From assembly GCF_002368095.1 (NCBI RefSeq), contig NZ_AP018228.1, forward strand, positions 103,722-167,721: a stretch of DNA of 64,000 bases, in the 5' to 3' direction. The translations under genes and the position numbers were made by a program. The notes under the pieces are model-generated. The model was not told the DNA's origin, did not search any database, and worked only from the letters and a program-made list of their open reading frames with translations. Origin of the DNA: Calothrix parasitica NIES-267. GTDB lineage: Bacteria; Cyanobacteriota; Cyanobacteriia; Cyanobacteriales; Nostocaceae. Shown piece after piece: positions 43,659 through 53,335 of the stretch (its first letter is position 1; each line of letters opens with the position of its first letter).

Positions 43659-46600
43659 CTTGATTTGAAGCGACTCCCGTTTTCGGGATTGAAACTTAGC
43701 TATTAAAGATTCCCTGGTTTCAGGTTTGGGGCTTGATTTGAAGCGACTCCCGTTTTCGGGATTGAAACTGAAAGAGATACCGATAGTTCCCAAGCCGAGA
43801 GGACACTTGATTTGAAGCGACTCCCGTTTTCGGGATTGAAACTTAATTAATCTTTAAACCTTTAAAACCTTTCATTCTTGATTTGAAGCGACTCCCGTTT
43901 TCGGGATTGAAACAATATTATTCTCTGACTTTCACTAATGCTAATTGGCTTGATTTGAAGCGACTCCCGTTTTCGGGATTGAAACTCTTTTTTGCGCTTG
44001 TCGCCGGTAACTGTGATTGAGCTTGATTTGAAGCGACTCCCGTTTTCGGGATTGAAACTGTAGCGAGTCTAGAGATAAAAAATAAATACGAAACTTGATT
44101 TGAAGCGACTCCCGTTTTCGGGATTGAAACCTATTGCTGGTAAACCGGTAACAATTAATCATCCTGCTTGATTTGAAGCGACTCCCGTTTTCGGGATTGA
44201 AACATAAAAAACATTCCCGCAAAGGTCAATTAATTGTTTCTTGATTTGAAGCGACTCCCGTTTTCGGGATTGAAACGATTATCTCTATCACCCTCGTTAA
44301 AATCATCTGAGGCTTGATTTGAAGCGACTCCCGTTTTCGGGATTGAAACTGGGATTATTACACCGATGAACCATTACCGTGGTTCTTGATTTGAAGCGAC
44401 TCCCGTTTTCGGGATTGAAACACTCGTTATCATCATAATCCTCATCTGTTCCCCCAGCTTGATTTGAAGCGACTCCCGTTTTCGGGATTGAAACTGCTGC
44501 TACTCTTTCGTAAGCATCATTGTATTTAAGCTTGATTTGAAGCGACTCCCGTTTTCGGGATTGAAACATAAACATACCGCCTAACCATCTACAACCACCA
44601 TCAACTTGATTTGAAGCGACTCCCGTTTTCGGGATTGAAACATAGCTTAGATTCTAAAGCTCTGACAGCGCTATCTTCTTGATTTGAAGCGACTCCCGTT
44701 TTCGGGATTGAAACACCAATGCCAGTACACCGGGACGAGGATGTACGATGCTTGATTTGAAGCGACTCCCGTTTTCGGGATTGAAACGTGGTAAGTGCAT
44801 CGCTTAAAAACAATGCCATCTGCCTTGATTTGAAGCGACTCCCGTTTTCGGGATTGAAACATGCTATACAGGTACTTCCCGCTTAGGCAGGTTTGTCTTG
44901 ATTTGAAGCGACTCCCGTTTTCGGGATTGAAACAGCGCTACTTCTGAATCAAAGCTGCTCCCTATTGGCTTGATTTGAAGCGACTCCCGTTTTCGGGATT
45001 GAAACAACTATTTGTCGCTCGTTTAAGTCTGGATGCTCATCTTCTTGATTTGAAGCGACTCCCGTTTTCGGGATTGAAACAATGAAATGCCGTCGGCATT
45101 TGAAAATTAGGATAAACTTGATTTGAAGCGACTCCCGTTTTCGGGATTGAAACTTTTCTGGTACTGTGAAATCTTCTAAAAGTCTCTCACTTGATTTGAA
45201 GCGACTCCCGTTTTCGGGATTGAAACTTCGATTTAAACTTTGAGCAAATAGCGTTGTTTCTCTTGATTTGAAGCGACTCCCGTTTTCGGGATTGAAACTT
45301 GAAAGACACTATCCGTAGGCTTTAGGGCATTATAGCTTGATTTGAAGCGACTCCCGTTTTCGGGATTGAAACTCGGAAGTTTGGAACTTAAAGCCGGATG
45401 CGGCCGAAGGAGCTAGCGACTTGATTTGAAGCGACTCCCGTTTTCGGGATTGAAACCAATTAGCCGAAATGGGAGAGGAATAAAGAGCAAACTTGATTTG
45501 AAGCGACTCCCGTTTTCGGGATTGAAACATAACAAACCACCTTTTGACAAATTAGCTGTCCTCTCTTGATTTGAAGCGACTCCCGTTTTCGGGATTGAAA
45601 CATTCAGACTGTCCTATATGTAAAAGGAAAAAAAAGCTTGATTTGAAGCGACTCCCGTTTTCGGGATTGAAACTTCGTGACCAGTTACTGCGTTTCTATA
45701 GGGGTTACTTGATTTGAAGCGACTCCCGTTTTCGGGATTGAAACATAACTTGCATCTCTTTCATTGAAAAACTTTTCTTTCTTGATTTGAAGCGACTCCC
45801 GTTTTCGGGATTGAAACAACAGTATTACTATCAAGGTGAATCTAAATCTCTTCTTGATTTGAAGCGACTCCCGTTTTCGGGATTGAAACCTGACAACTTC
45901 AGTTCTTCCCATGTTTGAGTTTTCTTCTTGATTTGAAGCGACTCCCGTTTTCGGGATTGAAACCTAAAACTAATTTATTATTAATAGATAAATCTATTTC
46001 TTGATTTGAAGCGACTCCCGTTTTCGGGATTGAAACATCTTCTAACGTCTCGTAAACTCTAATTATTCCAGCTTGATTTGAAGCGACTCCCGTTTTCGGG
46101 ATTGAAACTTTGGACTTACACCAAACCCGGATACTAGCATAGACTTGATTTGAAGCGACTCCCGTTTTCGGGATTGAAACAACAAACCCACTAGGGATTA
46201 GTTAGTCGCGACATCTCTTGATTTGAAGCGACTCCCGTTTTCGGGATTGAAACTTCCGTTCTAAAACACCGAAAGCTGAAAAGTTTCAAGACTTGATTTG
46301 AAGCGACTCCCGTTTTCGGGATTGAAACGCAAGTAGCTTTTATTTTTGAAGACAACAACCTAATCTTGATTTGAAGCGACTCCCGTTTTCGGGATTGAAA
46401 CTTTTTAATACCATGATGAAGGAAAGTATCTTTTACTTGATTTGAAGCGACTCCCGTTTTCGGGATTGAAACTATCAGCTTTGGGTTATGAAACAGCTAG
46501 ACCCACAACTTGATTTGAAGCGACTCCCGTTTTCGGGATTGAAACTATCCAAGCCAGTAACGCTCGAATAATTGACTATGAATTGATTTGAAGCGACTCC

Positions 46601-46909
46601 CGTTTTCGGGATTGAAACTAAGAAAGTAATTCCTGATAATAGTCACTTCTTAACTTGATTTGAAGCGACTCCCGTTTTCGGGATTGAAACACAGAAAACC
46701 AGGCAATCGCCCCCAATGCAATAAACCTTGATTTGAAGCGACTCCCGTTTTCGGGATTGAAACATAAGAATGAGTGCAATTCAACAGATTCAGGAAGCGC
46801 TTGATTTGAAGCGACTCCCGTTTTCGGGATTGAAACTTGTATTAACCCATAACCTAATCTTTCAGCATATTTCTTGATTTGAAGCGACTCCCGTTTTCGG
46901 GATTGAAAC
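43659..46909 (+). CRISPR. CRISPR array 2: 45 repeats of 37 bp, 44 spacers
   Basis: Repeats begin CTTGATTTGAAGCGACTC and end GGGATTGAAAC. They differ from array 1 at position 16 (C for A) and 24 (T for C), so the hairpin is TCCCG-TTTT-CGGGA. Periods are 71-75 bp except one of 84 bp, where the spacer 45373-45419 is 47 bp. Only the repeat at 46582 deviates (A for C at position 1). The last repeat (46873-46909) is intact, with no decayed end. Leader is on the left. Confidence 0.98.
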
Positions 46910-46943
46910 AATAGTAGTTACAACATACTTTAGCTAAATTCTT

Positions 46944-47426
46944 TTACACACCCATCTCCTCAGTAATTTTACTAAAATCATTAGCCACTTTTTCCTCAGC
47001 TATCTCAGCTATGTCCTCAAAATCCTGCATCATCTCATCTGCTTCACTGGCTAAGTTTTCTACCGACTGGGTTTTCAACTCTTCTACTAAGTTTTTGAGG
47101 ATTACCAGACCAAACTTTTCGGTGTATTCTTTGGCTTTTCCTGTGGTGGGCATACTCAGATTGTACTCAGGGTTGAGTGTGATAGTAAAGATAAGATTAG
47201 AAATGTAGTTGGCAAAACTTTTGGTTCTGGCAAAAGCTTGTAGTTTCTCCCTAACTTCCTCCGACACCTCCACCATATTACAAAACTGCTTAAAGTTACT
47301 TTCTTCCAAAATAACGCTGTAGCTAAAAACTACGACCATATCCAGAAATTTCTCTAAATCAAGCTGCTTAGGCTTTTTGGGTTTGGTTTTACCAAGTTGT
47401 TTGATTTCTGAAAGAGTGTTTTTCAT
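46944..47426 (-). CDS. Hypothetical plasmid protein
   Basis: This 160-aa protein matches no family I recognise. It is helical, with a basic N-terminus (KTKPKKPKQLDLEKFLD) and an acidic C-terminus (EADEMMQDFEDIAEIAEE). A decayed relative of its C-terminus is at 18666-18788 near the partition region, so it is a plasmid-associated family present at least twice. Its stop lies 35 bp from the end of CRISPR array 2 and it is transcribed toward the array. Confidence 0.6.
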   Translation of the reverse strand: MKNTLSEIKQLGKTKPKKPKQLDLEKFLDMVVVFSYSVILEESNFKQFCNMVEVSEEVREKLQAFARTKSFANYISNLIFTITLNPEYNLSMPTTGKAKEYTEKFGLVILKNLVEELKTQSVENLASEADEMMQDFEDIAEIAEEKVANDFSKITEEMGV

Positions 47427-47459
47427 GGGCTTTGGTAGTTGAGGTTATAAATAAAAAGA

Positions 47460-47681
47460 CTAATTTCGTTTAACACTACGCCCTGTAGCACAACTAGATT
47501 CTAACTCGTCCATGTGTCGCCATCGTTCCAAAGTTTCTTTAGATACTGGCTGATGCTTCCATACACGGTTGTATTTGTCTATGAAAAACTCAAACGCAGC
47601 CTGGTCTTTTCGGTTATTTAAGATGTATCGCCGTAACTCTTCGTAGGACATCGCATCATAATCTACCGAATAATCTTGCAT
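47460..47681 (-). CDS. DUF6887-like small protein fused to an RWxxMDELES-GR motif
   Basis: The protein is 73 aa from ATG 47681; a GTG at 47729 would add 16 residues. The first part (MSYEELRRYILNNRKDQAAF, EFFIDKY) resembles the small DUF6887 family found next to DUF6888 genes in cyanobacteria. The last part (ETLERWRHMDELESSCATGR) matches the motif of the proteins at 14044 and 16558. The DUF6887 call is from memory. Confidence 0.5.
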   Translation of the reverse strand: MQDYSVDYDAMSYEELRRYILNNRKDQAAFEFFIDKYNRVWKHQPVSKETLERWRHMDELESSCATGRSVKRN

Positions 47682-47910
47682 ACTAAAATCTTTCGGCTCA
47701 AATACTAAATTGCAGCTGCACTCTATCACGATTTACATTCTAAATAGTCTTTATAAGTAAATAGGTAAAAATGTTCAAAGTCAAAATCAAAACCTTGGAC
47801 ATCGATGTTTTTTAATGTGTTCTTGCCTCATGCGAGAGCCGGAATTTTCATTAAGATGCAAAAGCCAGTGCTGCCCCATCTCTCTACTTCTCTCTAATCG
47901 AGGTATTAAT
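47682..47910. other. Non-coding gap
   Basis: About 230 bp with no supported ORF lies between two minus-strand small genes. I see no hairpin of note. Confidence 0.3.
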
Positions 47911-48165
47911 TTATTCAGGTTTGATATTAAAGCTTTTCATTCTTTCTAAAATACGTTTTTCTGCTACTTCTAATTCATTAAGCCCTTTTAAAGCTTTTTG
48001 TTTTTGTTCTCTGATAATTTTTAAGTTGTGAATAAGGAATTTTCCACTTAAATAATAATCCCCTAATTTCAGAAACTCTTCTCGCGTAACTTCTCTACCT
48101 GCAAATAAACTACTACCAAGTTCATCTATTTCGTCAATCCAAGCTTTTGCTTCTTCCGGAGTCAT
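47911..48165 (-). CDS. Small protein of the W-DEL-GR motif family
   Basis: This 84-aa protein opens MTPEEAKAWIDEIDELGSSL, then AGREVTREEF, and ends with a coiled-coil-like helix (KQKALKGLNELEVAEKRILER, in parts). The spacing of Trp, Asp-Glu-Leu and Gly-Arg matches the short family seen at 14044, 16558 and 47460. It follows the GNAT-like gene by 3 bp and is probably cotranslated with it. A small partner or antitoxin role is possible from this pairing but is inference only. Confidence 0.5.
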   Translation of the reverse strand: MTPEEAKAWIDEIDELGSSLFAGREVTREEFLKLGDYYLSGKFLIHNLKIIREQKQKALKGLNELEVAEKRILERMKSFNIKPE

Positions 48166-48168
48166 AAT

Positions 48169-48750
48169 TTATTTCCAACGTAATTTATATCCTTCTACAA
48201 ATTGTAACGCTCTTTCTGGAGTCAATATCATCTCTCTAGAACCATCTGGATTTTCTTGAAACCCCATTTTTTCGTAAGCTTTTATCGCTCTGGGTGTTGC
48301 TGCTACTTTAAATATTCCACATTGTGATGAAGAATTTTCATTCATTTCTTCAATTAAATCTGTTATTAACCAAGGTGCAGCACCTTTTCTAGTTTCTTCT
48401 ACAGGTTCAGACAAACAATTCCAAGGTGCAGAACAAAAAATATCTATAAGAATATGTTGTTGGGGTTCATCATACAGATAAATTTCTCCAAATCTGTAAT
48501 CAATAATTGCACCAGCTTGAAGCATATTATTGTTAGTTACACCTCTAAATATCGTAGGATTATCTAAAGTATATTCTAAGAGTTCATATGATTTAACTAT
48601 ACAATCTCCAAATTCAGTACCTATAGCATCATTCAAACTCCCCTGATAAAATTCAATTGAGTAATCTAGAATTTTTTCTTGCCAAAAAGATAAATTACCA
48701 ATTATTATATCAGAAGCGTAATTAACATATTCAAATTTATTTATATACAT
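48169..48750 (-). CDS. GNAT-like acetyltransferase fold protein
   Basis: This 193-aa protein has, in its C-terminal half, the GNAT end motif ATPRAIKAYEKMGFQENPDG, followed by a strand (SREMILTPERAL). The acetyl-CoA loop expected before it is not obvious, so activity is uncertain. It is cotranscribed with the 84-aa protein. GNAT toxins pair with small upstream antitoxins, but here the small gene is downstream, so a toxin role is weakly supported. Confidence 0.5.
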   Translation of the reverse strand: MYINKFEYVNYASDIIIGNLSFWQEKILDYSIEFYQGSLNDAIGTEFGDCIVKSYELLEYTLDNPTIFRGVTNNNMLQAGAIIDYRFGEIYLYDEPQQHILIDIFCSAPWNCLSEPVEETRKGAAPWLITDLIEEMNENSSSQCGIFKVAATPRAIKAYEKMGFQENPDGSREMILTPERALQFVEGYKLRWK

Positions 48751-49093
48751 AATTTCATATCAAAAATCAAAATTTATAATAGAATATCATGTATTATGAA
48801 AGTCTGAGCTTATAAAAATAATGGCTACTCAGTACTTGGTATGCTGTAGAAATAGTCGTCTTAAGGCACTAGGAAAAAATATAGTAAAAATGTAAAAAAA
48901 TAGCATACCAAATATCAAATTATTACACATTGATTATTTTTTATTAACAATTTTGCATACTAACAACTGAAAAGCCGAAATAATTAACTTAAACAATATT
49001 AATTACTGTAAATTACATTAGTAATTGATTCATCAATTTATATAAAGTATTGCAATATTTTTTTCTTTGGTAGTGATTACAGCAGGATAAATT
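48751..49093. other. Very AT-rich intergenic region
   Basis: About 340 bp of very AT-rich DNA lies upstream of the GNAT-like operon. It should hold that operon's promoter. No ORF or strong hairpin is seen. Confidence 0.3.
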
Positions 49094-49225
49094 GTGAATT
49101 CCAATGAAAGGCAAAAAATAAAAAATGCTCAAGTATTTATAGAAATTTGTCATTTTTATCGTCATAAATTTATAATAGATTATGATAGTAATTCTTTAGT
49201 TTATGTCATAAAAAATGTTCTCTAA
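49094..49225 (+). CDS. Possible 43-aa small ORF
   Basis: A GTG start preceded by AGGA at suitable spacing opens a 43-codon frame (NSNERQKIKNAQVFIEICHF, YRHKFIIDYDSN). It is the only plus-strand frame in this gap and overlaps the convergent gene stop by 4 bp. There is no homology I know of. It could be chance. Confidence 0.2.
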   Translation: MNSNERQKIKNAQVFIEICHFYRHKFIIDYDSNSLVYVIKNVL

Positions 49226-49902
49226 ATCTGTTTGAATTCAACTGAAATTTCATTGTCATAAAATAGGTATAATTCGTCTCTGTTTTGGCTCAAAATAAAA
49301 TCACCTAAAAGCAAACCCAAAAATATCTCAACAGGAGCAATATTTACTTTTTTACGTAACTCAGACCAAGTAGCTGATTTTACTCGTGTCGCTACAAAAT
49401 AATTGGCGATCGCACTCGTCCAATCCGAGACATTTTCACTATGAGCGATATCAACAATTCTCTCAAACTCGGCTTCTGGAGTCACTTCAATAGTTTCAAG
49501 CAAAATTTCTTTATCAACAATTTCCATTTGAGATTGATACTCATCCCTTTCGGTAAAGGTATAGGATTTGCGAATCGGACTAACTAACGGCTCAATAAAT
49601 TCATCAAAATCAACATCCACACTTTGACGAACAAATAATGTAAAATCCTTATCCCCCATTACCGGACCATCATCACTTGTATACGCTTCCAATTCCTCAA
49701 AAGCTTCCATGCTACGAAGATGGAACACTTGCACCATTTGTAATAAAGCATCTGCGGCTACCCGAAGTTGTTCGGACGAATTCAAGTCAATTAACGACAC
49801 GTCTAAACTATCCCACAGAAGATTCCAATTAACATCAAACGGCTCTTGTTTGGCTTCTTCGAGTAAATCCCAAATCTCTAACTGTACATATTTCTCATTC
49901 AT
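49222..49902 (-). CDS. Hypothetical acidic protein, second gene of a pair
   Basis: The protein is 226 aa from the ATG at 49902, whose ATGA overlaps the stop of the upstream gene; an ATG at 49938 is possible but falls inside that gene. It is acidic, with no membrane segment. Visible features are an aromatic pattern in the first 30 residues (KYVQLEIWDLLEEAKQEPFD) and a C-terminal part (PVEIFLGLLLGDFILSQNRDEL) resembling a helix-turn-helix-like segment. Family unknown. Coupling to the Cys-rich upstream gene suggests joint function. Confidence 0.55.
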   Translation of the reverse strand: MNEKYVQLEIWDLLEEAKQEPFDVNWNLLWDSLDVSLIDLNSSEQLRVAADALLQMVQVFHLRSMEAFEELEAYTSDDGPVMGDKDFTLFVRQSVDVDFDEFIEPLVSPIRKSYTFTERDEYQSQMEIVDKEILLETIEVTPEAEFERIVDIAHSENVSDWTSAIANYFVATRVKSATWSELRKKVNIAPVEIFLGLLLGDFILSQNRDELYLFYDNEISVEFKQI

Positions 49903-50396
49903 TGGTCTGGATGATGGGGACAAGGGCGAATCGGACATCTATCGGGGTCTAACCTTTCAAGGGAAGCAAATTTCTTTATTCCATAATTCGCTCCCAAAAC
50001 AGAGAGCATCTTGTTCACATAATTCAAAATTTGGCTTTTAACCATCCCCACGCAATGAATTGGTTGAATTTTAGCTTGCAACTGTTGTCCGCACCAAATT
50101 TCCGCTCCTACGGCGTGGACAGGAGTTGCTTCTCCTGAAGGACGATAAACAATTAGGGTTGCAAAATAAATTTCCGAAAAATCTTCTATATCAACCTCAA
50201 TATGTTCCACCTTTTCACCAACTCGCTTCATATTGCGGGTTTGATTCCGGCGGTCGCGGTGCTTGGCGTGGGAACGGCGGCTATAACAAACCTTTGGGTT
50301 CCAACAGTTATCACCGTCTTCACCATGTATTTCTTTAGCTTTGTCTGCCGTAAGCATGGCGCATTTACGGCACTTGGCGGGTAGGGGTTTGGGCAT
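49899..50396 (-). CDS. Cys-rich conserved cyanobacterial protein of unknown function
   Basis: This 165-aa protein has an N-terminal Cys-rich segment, PLPAKCRKCAML, then DNCWNPKVCYSRRSHAKHRD, which could bind zinc, and a basic run RDRRNQTRNMKR that suggests nucleic-acid binding. A second domain has YFATLIVYRPSGEATPVHAVGAEIW (in parts). Similar proteins are common in cyanobacterial genomes, but I know of no function. It is translationally coupled to the gene at 49222-49902. Confidence 0.6.
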   Translation of the reverse strand: MPKPLPAKCRKCAMLTADKAKEIHGEDGDNCWNPKVCYSRRSHAKHRDRRNQTRNMKRVGEKVEHIEVDIEDFSEIYFATLIVYRPSGEATPVHAVGAEIWCGQQLQAKIQPIHCVGMVKSQILNYVNKMLSVLGANYGIKKFASLERLDPDRCPIRPCPHHPDQ

Positions 50397-50500
50397 GAAT
50401 AGGAGTGAGGGAGGGAGAGAGTGAGAGAGGGAGGGAATGATGTAGAGAGTGAGAGAGGAAGAGAGGGAGGGTAAGCAACAGCCGCATTTTCCACTTACTA
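50397..50500. repeat. Purine-rich short tandem repeats
   Basis: GAGGGAGGGAGAGAGTGAG-type repeats lie just downstream of the four-helix-bundle gene. The same type recurs in inverted sense (CTCCCTCCC) at 51048-51090 on its other side, and GAGGGAGTGAG repeats directly precede the start codon. Confidence 0.6.
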
Positions 50501-50890
50501 CTAATTATTGTTGTTTTTAATCACCCATTGGTCGGAATTATGCATCATGTTGACCAACATCCCTAGAATTGAATTATATGTCTTGTATATTTCTCTTCCT
50601 TCTGTTGGTTCTAAGTAATTACATTTGACTGCAAATTCTATCCAAGTTTGAGTTTCTGCCGCTTCTGCCGTACAGTCACTTAACTTCGCAACAAATGCAG
50701 CTTCATACATACGCTTACGCCATGCTTCTGCCAAATTTGCACAAACAGAACGGGAAGACCTTCTTACTTGGTCAGTGAGGGAAAATCTCTCCTCGTAAGG
50801 AAATCGCTTGGAAATTTCAAAAATTTGCATAGCAGCATCAAATGCTGTCTTATAAACGTTTAAATCTTGATGTGTCTTTATTCGGGACAT
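50501..50890 (-). CDS. Four-helix-bundle (S23/IVP-type) protein
   Basis: The protein is 129 aa from ATG 50890 (SRIKTHQDLNVYKTAFDAAM); longer upstream frames run through repeats. The motif set LTDQVRRSSRSVCANLAEAW, YEAAFVAKLSDCTAEAAETQ and WIEFAVKCNYL is diagnostic of the four-helix-bundle family first found inside 23S rRNA intervening sequences. It probably binds nucleic acid. A paralogue of about 60% identity by eye is at 57988-58383, just outside the other end of the Tn7-like element. Flanked by short tandem repeats. Confidence 0.88.
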   Translation of the reverse strand: MSRIKTHQDLNVYKTAFDAAMQIFEISKRFPYEERFSLTDQVRRSSRSVCANLAEAWRKRMYEAAFVAKLSDCTAEAAETQTWIEFAVKCNYLEPTEGREIYKTYNSILGMLVNMMHNSDQWVIKNNNN

Positions 50891-51156
50891 GGGGAGGAGT
50901 GAGGGAGTGAGGGAGTGAGAGAGGGTGGGAAAAATATTGAGGAAGGCTTCTTTTGTTGCCGATATAGTACATCTATATTCACAGAATATCAGTAAAAGGT
51001 TTCGCATGAAAACAAGAACTTCTTCAAAGTCGCGCAGCTCCTTTAAAAATCCCTCCCTCACTCACTCTCTCCCTCCCTCCCTCTTCCCCAAACGAAATAT
51101 TGTCTTAGAATATGCTTATTCGAGATAATGGCTATTATCTGGAATCGAGTTCGGTT
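50891..51156. repeat. Short tandem repeats and left flank of the Tn7-like element
   Basis: GAGTGAGGGAGTGAGGGAG repeats (50894-50930) and CTCACTCACTCTCCCTCCC repeats (51056-51083) bracket a non-coding stretch. An inverted repeat AGATAAT/ATTATCT is at 51124-51141. The transposon end begins at 51157. Confidence 0.5.
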
Positions 51157-51240
51157 TGTACTGTAACTGTAACCATAAGTTGAGCAACTTGCTCACCTTA
51201 TGCTTTCAAAAAGATTTGCCCAAATTATGCTTACAAAATT
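51157..51240. repeat. Left end of the Tn7-like element with TnsB-site-like repeats
   Basis: After the terminal TGTACTG come an outward-facing copy of TTGCTCAACTTATGGTTACA (read on the minus strand) and two copies in the opposite sense: TTGCTCACCTTATGCTTTCA and TTGCCCAAATTATGCTTACA. These about 20-bp repeats match those at the right end and are candidate TnsB binding sites. Confidence 0.65.
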
Positions 51241-51936
51241 TCTTCCCCGAGCGCACCTCAACCCCTCGGCCCCAAGCGCAACAAGGGCACTAACCGGCAC
51301 AGTATTGGCTCAACTTGTTGTACTTCGTATGATTCCCAAAAATTCTAAGCCATCAACAGGGTTAATTTTGAGCTTGTAGCACTTCCTTAAAAAGGCAGTA
51401 AGACTTGGTTTGTACTTATACACAGCGATTGGTTTGTGGTTGTTTGCAGTCAATTTTGTCTTTTGTGGCATTGCAGCCAAAATTTTTCCTATTGCTTGAG
51501 CAAGCCACAAGTCCCAATCAAACTGGTTCCCTTTGGGTTCAACAGGAGGATCTACAAATCGTCCAAGCCATGCGCCACATATACGACAGTAACCAGTCTT
51601 TTTATCTTTTGTGTTGAAAAATGTTTGAGAACCACCACAGCACAAACAATTTAGTTGTAAGTAACGTTGGTGATAAGGGCAAACAGTTACGGGTTTTAAA
51701 GCCCATAATAAAGGGTTATAAATAGGCAAACCAGCTTCTTTACTATCCTGGTAGCAAGCAGCGCACCAACGTTGTTCGCTACAAAAAATGTGACTCAAAT
51801 TAAGGTACCACGAACGCATTGGTAGCAGAGTTAAATAAGGTATATCTGGACAATCTGTTAATTTTTTTAGAACTTGAACCACAGTATCAACATGTTGAGT
51901 TTTGCCCAACCAAGATTCAAAAGCTTGTTTACTCAA

Positions 51937-53331
51937 ATCTTGCACCTAACCGAGTAAACTCTTAAAAGATAAATAAATGGTGTTAAATGATGACGATAAA
52001 GAAAAAAACTCTTAAGTATTAAATAGTTAAATTTAAAACTATATTTCAAAGTATTATTACATAATTTTTTTCAAAACTATCAAGATGCAGCAATGACGCA
52101 CAGCGTCATTGCTGCTGTGCGATCGCCCTGGGTTTTAATTCCAAAGTCTTAATTTGCTTTAGGAGCAAAAAATATGAGAGAAAGGGCGTGAAATATCAAA
52201 TCGTAAAACAGCAAGAACAATGCTTGCCCACGCCCAAGAGCTAGTCTACACCCTCAAAGAGTCGATGCCCACGAAATACCAAAAAGATAATCTCGAAGCA
52301 ATATTGGGATTATTTTTAGAAGCACAAGGGCATCCTTTACCTGAACATTCTAAAACTAAGTCTGCAAGTGCATTAAGCCGATTTTTGAATATTAACCCTT
52401 GGTCAACTCGGGAAATCATTCGAGCAGTTCGCGGTCAAATATTAGAGGTGGTTTTAAAAGCTTTATATGAAGCCGGTAGGGGGCGTAGACCATTTTTACA
52501 AGTAATTGTTGACCTCACAACCCTTGAGAAACGCGGCAAATTTAAAGAATTTGAGCATTTAATCTCAGTTTATAACGGTAAACGAGGATTACATATAGTG
52601 GTACTATACCTTGTTGTCGGAAAGTTACGAATTCCTTGGAGCTTTCGAGTTTGGAGGGGTAAGGGTACACCTTCACAAGCACAACTAGGACTGAAATTAA
52701 TTAAAGCTTTACCAAAACTGCTGACCAAACACTTTCAGGTGATGATTTTAGCTGATACAGCTTTTGGTAGCATAGATTTTTTACATGGTGTTCGCAAGCT
52801 TAAATATCATGCCATTACAGGTCTTTCTATTAACCGTAAGTTAGTTGATGGAAGAGTTTTAAGGCATTTACATAAACAAGGACAACAGGTAAATTTAGTT
52901 GGTTTAGATTTTCCTGTAACTGTAGCTTGGTATTATCTTAAACGTGAAAATGGAAGACTCGAAAAAAGATTTGTTTTATCTACAAGACCCTTAAAGGCTA
53001 GCACTATTAAATGGTGGGGAAAACGTAGATGGCAGATTGAGGGCTGGTTTAAGACCGCAAAGCATCGTTTTGGCTTACATCGTTTTGGTCAAAAAACCTT
53101 AATAGGAATGTATCGTTGGCTGATTCTTTCTTTAATTGCCTACTTTATAGTTCACTGGACTTACTTATCGACTCAGTTACCATTGCCACCTGATTGGGGA
53201 GAGGCAGCCCAAACTGCCCTAGAATCTTTCTTTACCTCACAAGTTGTGTCTCTTCTTTTACTTGAAATTGAGCGGTTAATTCCTTTTGTACGTAGTTGTG
53301 GTTTTGACATTAATTTTTCCAGGTGCAAGAT
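51937..53331 (+). mobile_element. IS4-like insertion sequence inside tniQ
   Basis: Inverted terminal repeats ATCTTGCACCT lie at 51937-51947 and 53321-53331. The element is 1395 bp with one transposase on the plus strand, opposite to tniQ. Flanks show only an imperfect duplication (TTGATAAAC versus TTGAGTAAAC on the tniQ strand), so an exact target duplication is not clear. A hairpin CAGCAATGACGC/GCGTCATTGCTG precedes the transposase at 52087-52113. Confidence 0.75.
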
Positions 53332-53335
53332 GTGA
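52220..53335 (+). CDS. IS4-like DDE transposase
   Basis: This 371-aa protein shows catalytic Asp in QVIVDLTTLEKRGKF and MILADTAFGSIDFL, and Glu with its partner in RRWQIEGWFKTAKHRFGLHRF (quoted across the motif R-x(3)-E-x(6)-K). The first Tyr of the IS4 signature is replaced, so it belongs to a divergent branch. The stop codon lies in the right terminal repeat. It is the only gene of the element interrupting tniQ. Confidence 0.85.
   Translation: MLAHAQELVYTLKESMPTKYQKDNLEAILGLFLEAQGHPLPEHSKTKSASALSRFLNINPWSTREIIRAVRGQILEVVLKALYEAGRGRRPFLQVIVDLTTLEKRGKFKEFEHLISVYNGKRGLHIVVLYLVVGKLRIPWSFRVWRGKGTPSQAQLGLKLIKALPKLLTKHFQVMILADTAFGSIDFLHGVRKLKYHAITGLSINRKLVDGRVLRHLHKQGQQVNLVGLDFPVTVAWYYLKRENGRLEKRFVLSTRPLKASTIKWWGKRRWQIEGWFKTAKHRFGLHRFGQKTLIGMYRWLILSLIAYFIVHWTYLSTQLPLPPDWGEAAQTALESFFTSQVVSLLLLEIERLIPFVRSCGFDINFSRCKM

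Noticed and set aside
36617..44968. Second shared spacer pair between arrays (ACTTCTGAATCAAA in 36615-36649 and 44934-44968)
   Set aside because: Only 14 contiguous bases match and the registers differ, so it may be chance; it is not comparable to the 29/35 pair.
34438..46872. Self-targeting spacers against genes in this window
   Set aside because: Reading the spacers against the features by eye gave no match, but this was not exhaustive. A string search of all 76 spacers on both strands would decide it; a match of 30 or more bases would reopen the question.
43941..46911. Small ORFs inside CRISPR array 2
   Set aside because: Same reason: periodic translations of the 37-bp repeat (QSRKRESLQIK, SIPKTGVASNQ).
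50126..50384. Plus-strand ORFs opposite the Cys-rich protein
   Set aside because: They are shadows of the minus-strand gene at 49899-50396.
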